This document shows, piece after piece, positions 26,622 to 34,375 of a DNA stretch of 64,000 nt. Position numbers and translations under genes: made by a program. Below the pieces are notes generated by a model. That model was not told the DNA's origin, ran no database searches, and saw only the letters and a list, made by a program, of their open reading frames with translations. Position 1 is the first letter of the stretch; every line of letters starts with the position of its first letter. The DNA comes from an uncultured Roseibium sp. (lineage in GTDB: Bacteria; Pseudomonadota; Alphaproteobacteria; Rhizobiales; Stappiaceae): assembly GCF_947494555.1 (NCBI RefSeq), contig NZ_CANLVF010000001.1, positions 1 to 64,000 on the forward strand, in the 5' to 3' direction.

Positions 26622-27383
26622 CTACCAATGAACGTCTAGCGTGTCCAATGAAAAACCTGCGTCGGTCAAATCCTTCAAGAACGCATCTGTATAAACGAAC
26701 TTTTCTGCCGGCTCGGGCTCAGGCCAGCTGCTGGCTTGCTGGCGATCGCGAAGTTCAATTAGGAGGAGACAGGCGTCTTGCGCTTTCTGTGATCGGTTCA
26801 AGACGCTGAGAAGATCGGCGAGACCATCGGTTTCCGCAGTCGCCGCAGCAGACAGGATGTTTGCCAGGGTCCGCTTCGTATAGTGAAGATTTTCCGCAAT
26901 CCGCGACAGCTCGGCAGCCGTTTCACCCGATATGAGTTTGTCTCTTCTGGCCTGTGCGAACCTCCTTCTCAGATCGACGAGCGCTTCGGTCAGTGCGGCT
27001 GCGTCCAATTCAGGTGGAGCATGGAGCACGGCAACCGCATCGTCCGGAAGGAGCGGGTAACGGCGCAGCCACCTGTAGATCAACCCGCGCCCATGCATGC
27101 CGAAGGATGCGAGTTCCGCCGCTCTCAGGGCACCCATGCTTGATGCGCCGAAGATGACCGCTCCTCGGTCCATTGCCCAGAGAATTTCCTTGTGGCGCAC
27201 GGCCGGTACGCCCTGGAACAAGCCGTCGATCAGGGCGATAACACATTTGCCGTGCTGACGAACCGCTTCCACAAGGTCACCTTGCGCGGCGGGATGCCGA
27301 AGCTCGGCCTCCAACCCGTCCGGAAGTCCGGATGGATCAAGGCTGGGACCCGCGAAAACAATGATGGGGCGCTTCTGGCTCAT
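26622..27383 (-). CDS. tfuA: TfuA-like protein, partner of YcaO
   Basis: The 253-residue protein carries the TfuA core motif FGASSMGALRAAEL (78-91), followed by GRGLIYRWLRRYPLLPDDAVA. TfuA proteins act with YcaO enzymes, as in trifolitoxin, thioviridamide-type peptides and thioamidation of methyl-CoM reductase. They are thought to deliver sulfide or help form the thioamide. The ATG overlaps the YcaO stop by 4 bp, so the two are translationally coupled. Confidence 0.9.
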   Translation of the reverse strand: MSQKRPIIVFAGPSLDPSGLPDGLEAELRHPAAQGDLVEAVRQHGKCVIALIDGLFQGVPAVRHKEILWAMDRGAVIFGASSMGALRAAELASFGMHGRGLIYRWLRRYPLLPDDAVAVLHAPPELDAAALTEALVDLRRRFAQARRDKLISGETAAELSRIAENLHYTKRTLANILSAAATAETDGLADLLSVLNRSQKAQDACLLLIELRDRQQASSWPEPEPAEKFVYTDAFLKDLTDAGFSLDTLDVHW

Positions 27384-28558
27384 GTGCTGACTGCCCCCGG
27401 TATGCCGAGTGTTACGACACGGGTGATGAAAACGGGAATACCCGTGTCTTCCATCAGCCTGACCGAAACGGCTGTCAGGCCTTCTTCTTTCAATGCAGTG
27501 GCAAGGGCGAATGGACTGTCTTCCCTCGGTTCTGCCTCGGGCGACAATCGTCTATCGGTTGCCTTGCTCATTTGTGCGCGTTCAAAGGCAAGGAATTCTG
27601 CGTCCGCCCGCCGTGGGTAGTATTCCCACGTGATATCTTCCCGGCTCCCGGCAATAACCGATGCCCTTGTCTGGATTGCTTCCAATATGGCGGCTCGAAC
27701 CGCGCCGTCGACCGAGCCGCGGCAGGCAAAACCGTCCGCTGGAAAGGGCAGCGAAGTCGCTGAATTCTCCGCATCGAGCAGACGTGCCCAGACCACCGGG
27801 AACCCGCCGGCGGACGGACAATCATGGACCGTGCAAAGCAATCCGGTGGCCGCCAGACGTTCAAGCAGTTGGCGTGTTTGCGGTTCAACCATCTGGGTGC
27901 AGTCGAAGCGGTGTTTTTCGAAGAAGCCATGAATGTTCATCGCCCGCGACGTGCCCAGTCGCTCCAGAGTCTCGAACAAAGCCTGTGTCAGCGCCTCATC
28001 TGCCGTCGCCCCGCCGCCGAGGCCGGTGGTCGTTCTCATAAAGGGTGAAAGCGCATGCTCGGAAGCTGGCGTATAGTCAGTGCTGACAAGTGCGGCGGGC
28101 ACCAGGACTTGCTCTCCAGACAGAAGTTCCGTTCCACTAACGAAGGAAATCGTGGTCCCGGCCCAATCTGGATTTGCATCCGGAAAAAGGTGATGGCTGA
28201 GTCTTTCACGGGCTTGCGTGCCATAGACCGCCGAAGGTGTCGCCCGGGTTTCTGTCTCCGGATCAAGATGCTCGCCAGCATAGGTTTCAAGCGCTTCCAT
28301 GGTGGACGCGACCGCAGCCTCAGCAAGTGTCAGACCCTTGCCCTGGTTGACGGCGTTTGATCTCGCAAGGGGGCGAATCGCCTGAACAACGGGGATGCCG
28401 ACCCTGTCGAGACCGGTAACATCAGCGAGCCTTGAAAGGCCGAATGATCCGAGATGCGGCAAAAGCCGCTTCAAATAGGTGTTCGCAGGATAGTGTCGGC
28501 CCGGCGGTTGCGTATCTTCCGGAACCGCGATTTGAAACTGGCCGTCCTCTTGCATCAT
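27380..28558 (-). CDS. ycaO: YcaO-domain protein (ATP-dependent backbone-modifying enzyme, TfuA-associated type)
   Basis: YcaO enzymes phosphorylate a backbone amide to form azolines, amidines or thioamides. In the 392 residues counted from ATG 28558 the ATP/Mg-binding pattern is visible: S85, E88 and E91 (ASTMEALETYAGEH), then E188, Q192, E196, E199 and R200 (DEALTQALFETLERLG), then AAILEAIQTRASVIAGSRED. The Sx3Ex2E wording and IAGSRED resemble the TfuA-partnered group. There is no PxPxP C-terminus. No E1-like/ocin-ThiF partner is near, which points to thioamide rather than azoline chemistry. The start two bases after the cyclase stop is my choice; a longer frame to 28639 exists. Confidence 0.88.
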   Translation of the reverse strand: MMQEDGQFQIAVPEDTQPPGRHYPANTYLKRLLPHLGSFGLSRLADVTGLDRVGIPVVQAIRPLARSNAVNQGKGLTLAEAAVASTMEALETYAGEHLDPETETRATPSAVYGTQARERLSHHLFPDANPDWAGTTISFVSGTELLSGEQVLVPAALVSTDYTPASEHALSPFMRTTTGLGGGATADEALTQALFETLERLGTSRAMNIHGFFEKHRFDCTQMVEPQTRQLLERLAATGLLCTVHDCPSAGGFPVVWARLLDAENSATSLPFPADGFACRGSVDGAVRAAILEAIQTRASVIAGSREDITWEYYPRRADAEFLAFERAQMSKATDRRLSPEAEPREDSPFALATALKEEGLTAVSVRLMEDTGIPVFITRVVTLGIPGAVST

Positions 28559-28559
28559 A

Positions 28560-31500
28560 TCAGGCCAGGATCCCGGCCAGTAGGCTGAGGGCGCGTTCCC
28601 TCTCACGTCCGTTCTCAAGGTCTTGCAGAATTTCGCCAATCTGATTTCCCAGCTCCGGGCCGGTCATTTTGTCCGGCAATATCCTGGCCTTGTCGACAAG
28701 CGTGCGAAGGGTCAGCACCGTGGCACCCTGCTGCGCTGAGATCTCTTCCGCGCGAGCCAAATCTTCAGCAATCCGCTTTTCATCGTAGGCGGTCGTGCTG
28801 GTCAGTCTGGCACGCCGCCGGTAAAGCTCGGCAAGCCAGAATGCGTGGCCGGCCTCCTCCGCGCGTTCGATCGCGGAACTGACCAGCCGGAGACCATCTT
28901 CCTGTTTCCCGAGTTGGCCATCGAGTTCAGCAGCCATCTCCAGGTAAACCGGAAAATCCTCTTCGGTTCCGATTTCCTGTTGGATAGCCAGTCCTTGCGC
29001 CAGCGCTTCTCTGCCGTGCAATGGGTCCCCGGCCATCCCGTTTGCCCATCCGCCGAATATCAGGCTTTTTGCTTCAAGAGACTTGAGGTCATGTTCCTTG
29101 GCGGTGTCGCGCATTTGCCGCGCCAGGCGCGCGACCTGATCAATGTCTCCCCTGTAACGATGGAGCATGATCCCGATATCGAGCGCATGGCAGTTGCTGC
29201 CGACATGGTCAATATGCCGTGCCCAGTGCTCCGCCTGTTCAAGATGCGTCAGGGCTGTCTCGGTGTGACCCATGAACCACGAGGACAGCGCCCGTTCACC
29301 AAGTCCGCACACTCTCGCGTCATGGCCACCGTAGCGGGTCCTGTGGTCGAGTGCCTCGTCCTCGCTATAGAGCTCGAGGCCTTTTGTAATCGCATTCAGG
29401 CAATCGGTATGCTGACCCGTGTTGAATGCGGTTGCCCATCTGCAATGGAGCGCCTGCAACTCGACTTCCTGATTGTTGGAGCCGGCGAGGTCGGCAAGCA
29501 GCAGTTCTGCTCTTTCACGCTGAACTTTGAAGTTCGGTGCAGTGAACCACCAGCCCCAGTAAAGCGGGAAGCCGGAGGCGCGGTCGCCGTCCCGCTGTTC
29601 GTGAAGCAGCTCCACACCTTTTTGGTAAAGCTTCGAAGCAGCGTCCGATCCCGCGCCCTCTGTCATTGCGACGACAGGCCCGAGCAATTTCAGGATTTCG
29701 AGATTAAGAGAGCTCGCGGCTGCCTTGTCCTTGAGTTTCGCGGTGAGGAGCTCCGCCCGTTTCAAGAGTGCGCGCGCTTCCTGGAGCGCTGATTGCGAGG
29801 ATGCAGACCGGGCGGCGTCGAGATAGTGTTTGATCGCCTCGTTTCGCAATTGGGCCTGTTCGGCGTGCAGAGCCAGTTCAGCGCTTGAAAAGGAACTGCC
29901 GTGCTCAATGTCCTGTGTTGCGATCTGGTACAGCGCGGAATGCAGTGTCCGCTTGTTAGACCGCAAGAGACCCGAATAGGCTGCCTGCTGCACCAGCATA
30001 TGTCGAAAACGATAGGATGCTTCCGCATCGCTCGCGTGCTGTTCGATGAAGCCACCGGCAATCAATTCCTGCAAACTTTCTTCTGCAGTTGCGGGAGCTC
30101 CCGTTGTTGACAGCAGGGCGACGAGCGTCAGCACATTGAAACTGCGGCCGATAACGCTGGCAGCCTGTGCAACGAATTTCGCCGGGCCAAGGGTGCCGAG
30201 ACGCGCAGCGAGAAGGTCCTGCAGGCTGGCGGTTTCGTCTGAATCGAACAGTTTTTCCCACATTGCTTCGTCGAGCGCATCGTCCGCGCCACGGTCGATC
30301 ACAAATCGGGTCAGTTCCTCGGCGAAGAGCGGGACGCCATCACACCGTGTGGCGATCGCCTCAACCAGTTTTTGCGGCAGTCGCGTCGCGCCGGCCATAT
30401 TCTCGATCAACTCGATGATGCTGGCGGAACCCAGCCGTGTCAGATGCAGCGATGAAAAATGGCCATCACCATGCCAGCGATCGTCGGGAGGGTTCCTTGA
30501 TGTCACAATCACGAAGACAGGTGCGGATTTGATCCGTTCGAGCAATTGCAAGGCGATTTCCAACGTCTGGCTGTCCGCCCAGTGCAAGTCTTCAATCTTC
30601 ATGACGCACGGTTTCACGCTCGCAATCGCCATGACCGCATCCGCCAGTGTTTCGACGGCTGAGTGGGTGAAATCGGTGAGGTTGGGACTATCGCCCTGTT
30701 GTGATGGTGACAGGGGCGCCAGCAGATAGGCCAGCGCTTCGAAAAATTCGGCCGGATGTGTGCCCGGGAGCGCCAATGCGGCCCGGATCGTTTCAACAGA
30801 CGGATTTTGGTAGTCGAATTCCGGATCGTGCTGCTGCAGCACGTCGCGAAGACTTCGGATCACGGGGTAATAAGGCGTGTCCTGGCTTGCCGGTTCGCAC
30901 TGAAAATCCAGTATGTGCGCATCGTCCTTGCCCGCCTGCTCAAGGATCTGATGGCACAGCCGCGATTTGCCGATCCCCGGTTCACCGTGCACATAAAGGG
31001 CCTGACCGTTTCCCGATGCCGCCTCCCGCCATTTTGATATGGCCTCGGAAAACTCCTTCTGACGGGCCAGAAACGGCTGCGCGCTGTTGCGAAGGGTTTC
31101 GAATCGGTCGTTGGTTCTCCGCCGGCCAAGAGGCTGCCAGAGCGCGTGCGGTTCGTTGAAACCTTTCAGGTGCCGGGCACCCAGGCTTTCGTAGTGAAAA
31201 AGCCGCCGCGTCGCCTTGTAGGTCGCGTTTGATACGGCCACGGTGCCGACGCCTGCTTCACCTTGTATTCTCGCCGCGAGTGTCGGTGCTATGCCGACAA
31301 TTTCATCACGCGTTGCGAGCGCACCACTGCCTGCTTGTCCGGCCACGGCGGTACCTGTTGCGATACCGACGCGGATCATGATGGGCTGGTCGAAATCCTT
31401 CTGGACTTCCACACATTCGCGCAATATCGCAAGCCCAGCCAGGACGGCCTGCATAGGCGCATCCTCATTCGCAACCGGGTAACCGAAATAAGCGGACCCG

Positions 31501-31709
31501 CCGTCGCCCATAAGCAGGTCCAGATGTCCACCGTTCGCCGCGATCGCGCGGTGAGCCGCCTGGTGGACCGCCTGCTGAATTTCCCGGAAGTCCTCGATGT
31601 CCATGGTGTTGACCATGGTCGTGGATCCGACCATGTCGTAGAACAAGGCTGTGATCTGGCGGCGTTCACCTTTTTCGATATCAAGATCTATCGGGGTGTC
31701 CTGTGCCAT
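28560..31709 (-). CDS. Class III adenylate/guanylate cyclase - STAND ATPase - TPR regulator
   Basis: The 1049-residue protein has three parts. Residues 15-195 are a class III cyclase domain with metal aspartates D25 (FYDMVGST) and D69 (LMGDGG) and RVGIATGTAVAGQ. Residues about 215-560 are an AAA/STAND ATPase with P-loop GEPGIGKS (242-249) and Walker B-like VMKIEDLHWAD. Residues about 600-1040 are helical TPR-like repeats. Such proteins couple a ligand or protein signal to nucleotide production or oligomerisation. It is first in the YcaO-TfuA run; its stop is two bases from the ycaO ATG, so it is part of the locus. Confidence 0.88.
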   Translation of the reverse strand: MAQDTPIDLDIEKGERRQITALFYDMVGSTTMVNTMDIEDFREIQQAVHQAAHRAIAANGGHLDLLMGDGGSAYFGYPVANEDAPMQAVLAGLAILRECVEVQKDFDQPIMIRVGIATGTAVAGQAGSGALATRDEIVGIAPTLAARIQGEAGVGTVAVSNATYKATRRLFHYESLGARHLKGFNEPHALWQPLGRRRTNDRFETLRNSAQPFLARQKEFSEAISKWREAASGNGQALYVHGEPGIGKSRLCHQILEQAGKDDAHILDFQCEPASQDTPYYPVIRSLRDVLQQHDPEFDYQNPSVETIRAALALPGTHPAEFFEALAYLLAPLSPSQQGDSPNLTDFTHSAVETLADAVMAIASVKPCVMKIEDLHWADSQTLEIALQLLERIKSAPVFVIVTSRNPPDDRWHGDGHFSSLHLTRLGSASIIELIENMAGATRLPQKLVEAIATRCDGVPLFAEELTRFVIDRGADDALDEAMWEKLFDSDETASLQDLLAARLGTLGPAKFVAQAASVIGRSFNVLTLVALLSTTGAPATAEESLQELIAGGFIEQHASDAEASYRFRHMLVQQAAYSGLLRSNKRTLHSALYQIATQDIEHGSSFSSAELALHAEQAQLRNEAIKHYLDAARSASSQSALQEARALLKRAELLTAKLKDKAAASSLNLEILKLLGPVVAMTEGAGSDAASKLYQKGVELLHEQRDGDRASGFPLYWGWWFTAPNFKVQRERAELLLADLAGSNNQEVELQALHCRWATAFNTGQHTDCLNAITKGLELYSEDEALDHRTRYGGHDARVCGLGERALSSWFMGHTETALTHLEQAEHWARHIDHVGSNCHALDIGIMLHRYRGDIDQVARLARQMRDTAKEHDLKSLEAKSLIFGGWANGMAGDPLHGREALAQGLAIQQEIGTEEDFPVYLEMAAELDGQLGKQEDGLRLVSSAIERAEEAGHAFWLAELYRRRARLTSTTAYDEKRIAEDLARAEEISAQQGATVLTLRTLVDKARILPDKMTGPELGNQIGEILQDLENGRERERALSLLAGILA

Positions 31710-31777
31710 TTGCTGCCTTCGATCCGCGCCGTCAGACTGTTATAGGCGTGCCGATATTTTCAAAACCTCGCACATTA

Positions 31778-31806
31778 TTTAGGGGTGAGCAAAACTCACC
31801 CCTAAA
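31778..31806. promoter_or_regulatory. Perfect 12-bp inverted repeat upstream of the cyclase-YcaO-TfuA locus
   Basis: TTTAGGGGTGAG (31778-31789), loop CAAAA, CTCACCCCTAAA (31795-31806). It lies about 70 bp before the cyclase start in a 286-bp non-coding, AT-richer stretch (31710-31995). No T-run follows on either strand, so it is more likely an operator or 5'-leader hairpin than a terminator. The rest of this intergenic region shows nothing else I can name. Confidence 0.65.
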
Positions 31807-31995
31807 CCGCGAAGTATTATCAACTGCCCTGCCGTACAGTCTAGCAGATCAATTTCCGTAGACCACATAACTATATGTTAATTCTGCATTACTTGACTGA
31901 CGCGTGCTGCGGCTTGCGCCGGGTTTCGGTGATAGGTGCGGTCGGCACCAGTCCGGCCCGCCCGCTTTGCCAGCGCACCCGCATACCCGATCGGC

Positions 31996-32454
31996 CTAGC
32001 CCAATTCAGGAAATACCGCCGTTTTCTTGACAGTGCCGTAAACGAAACTGGTGTCGATCGAGGCTATGCCGCCGATCGGATGGATGCGGTTGCGGATGAA
32101 GTCCTCGTACGTATCGAGACCCGAAACCACCACACGAAGCTGATAGTCCATGGCCCCCGTGAGGACATGACATTCCAGCACCTCAGGAATGGTCTGAACG
32201 CGGCTCTCGAAGCGGCGGACATCTTCCTCGTTGTGCCGTTCAAGGCGGATCCTGACAAAAACGGTGATCGGCAGGCCGTAGGCTTCCGGATCGACGTCTA
32301 CGGAAAAGCCGCGGATCGCGCCCGATGCCTCCAGGTTCCGCAACCTTCTGAGGCATGGCGAAGGAGACAGATTGACTGCTTCGGCGAGGTCCTGGTTTGT
32401 CATTCTTCCATCCCTTTGCAGGGCCTGGATGATCTGGCGGTCTTTGGTGTCCAT
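31996..32454 (-). CDS. Lrp/AsnC-family regulator divergent from megL
   Basis: The 152-residue Lrp has TKDRQIIQALQRDGRMTNQD, the helix-turn-helix LAEAVNLSPSPCLRRLRNLE, and a RAM effector domain (AMDYQLRVVVSGLDTYEDFI). ATG 32454 gives the canonical MDTKDRQII start; the frame extends upstream to 32601 but would overlap megL. It is divergent from megL with 112 bp between starts. It is therefore the likely amino-acid-responsive activator of methionine gamma-lyase. Confidence 0.9.
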   Translation of the reverse strand: MDTKDRQIIQALQRDGRMTNQDLAEAVNLSPSPCLRRLRNLEASGAIRGFSVDVDPEAYGLPITVFVRIRLERHNEEDVRRFESRVQTIPEVLECHVLTGAMDYQLRVVVSGLDTYEDFIRNRIHPIGGIASIDTSFVYGTVKKTAVFPELG

Positions 32455-32566
32455 CTCGGCAACTTGTTGGCAGAAACTACTAATTTGAATACTAGATCTG
32501 ACAGTTTTTGAAATCAATGACCCTTCATCGTGCAGTAAATTGCTCGTGTAGCTGAAGGAGACTGTC

Positions 32567-33769
32567 ATGAGCCAAGTCAAGGGTTTTGCAAGCCGCGCCA
32601 TCCATCACGCCTATCGACCTCATGAAAATGAGGGGGCCCTGACACCGCCACTGCATTTGACATCGACCTTTGTCTTTGAAACTGCCGAGGCCGGTGGCGA
32701 AATGTTTGCGGGTGAACGTGCGGGTCATATCTACAGCCGGATTTCAAATCCGACACTGGATCTCCTTGAAAAACGCATAGCGGAACTGGAAGGGGCAGAA
32801 GCGGGGTTCGCGCTGGCGTCCGGAATGGGAGCCGTCACCGCAACGCTCTGGACACTGGTCAGTCCCGGGGATGAAATCATCGTCGACGAAACGCTCTATG
32901 GCTGCACGTTCTCGTTCATGCGTCATGGCCTGGCGAAATTCGGTGTGACTGTTTCGCATGTGGACATGACCGATCCGGAGAACCTGCGTTCCGCCATTTC
33001 CGATAAGACGCGCGTTGTTTACTTCGAAACGCCGGCGAACCCGAATATGCGCCTGGTGGATATCGCACGGGTATCCGAAATCGCGCATCAAGCAGGTGCT
33101 ACGGTTGTCGTCGACAATACATACGCGACACCTTACCTGACACGGCCCATCGAATTGGGTGCGGACCTCGTTCTTCATTCCGCGACCAAGTATCTTGGCG
33201 GTCACGGCGACGTCGTTGCTGGCCTCGTGGTCGGCAGGGCAGAAATGGTCAGCGAAATCCGGCTTGTCGGCATGAAAGACATGACCGGAGCCGTCATGGC
33301 GCCCCTGAACGCCCTTCTGATCCTCCGTGGCCTGAAGACCCTGGCCCTGCGTATGGATCGTCACTGCACAACGGCTTTGAAAGTCGCGGACTGGCTGGAG
33401 GCGCATCCCGCCGTTTCAAAGGTGTATTTTCCGGGTCTGCAAAGCTTTGAACAGCACGCCCTGGCAAAGCGGCAGATGAGCCGGCCAGGCGGCATGATCG
33501 CGTTTGAGCTGACAGGGGGTCTGCGTGCCGGAACAGAAATGATGAACGCTTTGAATATGATCCAGAGAGCTGTTTCATTGGGAGATGCGGAGACCCTCAT
33601 TCAGCATCCGGCTTCGATGACCCATTCCACGTATACTGCTGAAGAACGGGCGGCTCATGGGATCAGCGATGGGCTTGTGCGTCTTTCCGTCGGACTGGAA
33701 GATCTTGACGACATACTGGAGGACCTGAGCCAGGCATTGCCGCGACATCCGGTACACGTGGCAGCTTGA
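32567..33769 (+). CDS. megL: Methionine gamma-lyase
   Basis: The 400-residue PLP enzyme of the Cys/Met metabolism family has the PLP lysine K208 (LHSATKYLGGHGD), Y111 and C113 (LYGCTFSFMRHG). The Cys in the YGCT loop is the mark of methionine gamma-lyases (Cys116 in Pseudomonas putida) and separates them from most cystathionine enzymes. It converts methionine to methanethiol, ammonia and 2-oxobutanoate. The first gene downstream on the same strand encodes an AceE-like E1, which could oxidise the 2-oxobutanoate. Confidence 0.92.
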   Translation: MSQVKGFASRAIHHAYRPHENEGALTPPLHLTSTFVFETAEAGGEMFAGERAGHIYSRISNPTLDLLEKRIAELEGAEAGFALASGMGAVTATLWTLVSPGDEIIVDETLYGCTFSFMRHGLAKFGVTVSHVDMTDPENLRSAISDKTRVVYFETPANPNMRLVDIARVSEIAHQAGATVVVDNTYATPYLTRPIELGADLVLHSATKYLGGHGDVVAGLVVGRAEMVSEIRLVGMKDMTGAVMAPLNALLILRGLKTLALRMDRHCTTALKVADWLEAHPAVSKVYFPGLQSFEQHALAKRQMSRPGGMIAFELTGGLRAGTEMMNALNMIQRAVSLGDAETLIQHPASMTHSTYTAEERAAHGISDGLVRLSVGLEDLDDILEDLSQALPRHPVHVAA

Positions 33770-33782
33770 GGGAATGGGACTG

Positions 33783-34253
33783 CTAGGGTGTCCGCGCAAT
33801 ACCCGATTTGACGCGGCGCAGCGGAATTGAGCTTTCGATATTGGCAACACCCGGCACCTTGGTGAGCTTGCCGGTAAGAAACGTCTCAAATGCGGCGAGA
33901 CCGGTCGTTGCCACGCGTAACAGGTAGTCTCGGTTTCCGGTCATCAGCCAGCAATCAACGACTTCGGGAAATGCCTGAATGGCATTTTCGAACTGATCGA
34001 GCGTCACGTCGACCTGTTTGTCGAGTTGAACCGATACGAAGACGGAGACTTCGAAGCCGAGCGCGACCTCATCGATCAGGGCGCAATAGCCTGTGATGAT
34101 CTGTTTCTCTTCAAGGTGTCTCAGGCGCCGTGCGACGGGTGTCGCGCTGAGACCGACCCGTTCGGAGAGTTCCTGCAACGAGATTCGTCCATCCTGTTGG
34201 AGTTCGCGCAGGATCTGAATATCAAATGTATCGATGTTGGTGAAGGAGGACAC
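33783..34253 (-). CDS. Second Lrp/AsnC-family regulator, divergent from the E1-like gene
   Basis: The protein of about 156 residues has TFDIQILRELQQDGRISLQE, helix-turn-helix LSERVGLSATPVARRLRHLE, and RAM domain GNRDYLLRVATTGLAAFETF. I use GTG 34253 (VSSFTNIDTFDIQ). A TTG at 34295 would add 14 residues unlike the family. It is convergent with megL and divergent from the AceE-like gene, with 122 bp between starts. It differs clearly from the Lrp at 31996, so the two catabolic genes have separate Lrp controllers. Confidence 0.88.
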   Translation of the reverse strand: MSSFTNIDTFDIQILRELQQDGRISLQELSERVGLSATPVARRLRHLEEKQIITGYCALIDEVALGFEVSVFVSVQLDKQVDVTLDQFENAIQAFPEVVDCWLMTGNRDYLLRVATTGLAAFETFLTGKLTKVPGVANIESSIPLRRVKSGIARTP

Positions 34254-34375
34254 GAAATCAGCGCTTTCTAGTGAAAATCTCCAACATTTAGCCAAAATGG
34301 GTAGGAAATAGCAAGAAACCTACCCGATAGGCTCACTAAATTGTTGGGGAGCATCGAACCGATAGGATCTTCGCA

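Noticed and set aside
28845-29792. Plus-strand open frame of 315 codons opposite the cyclase/STAND gene
   Set aside because: The minus strand carries TPR-like helices in frame with the cyclase and ATPase domains; the plus-strand translation has no recognisable domain.
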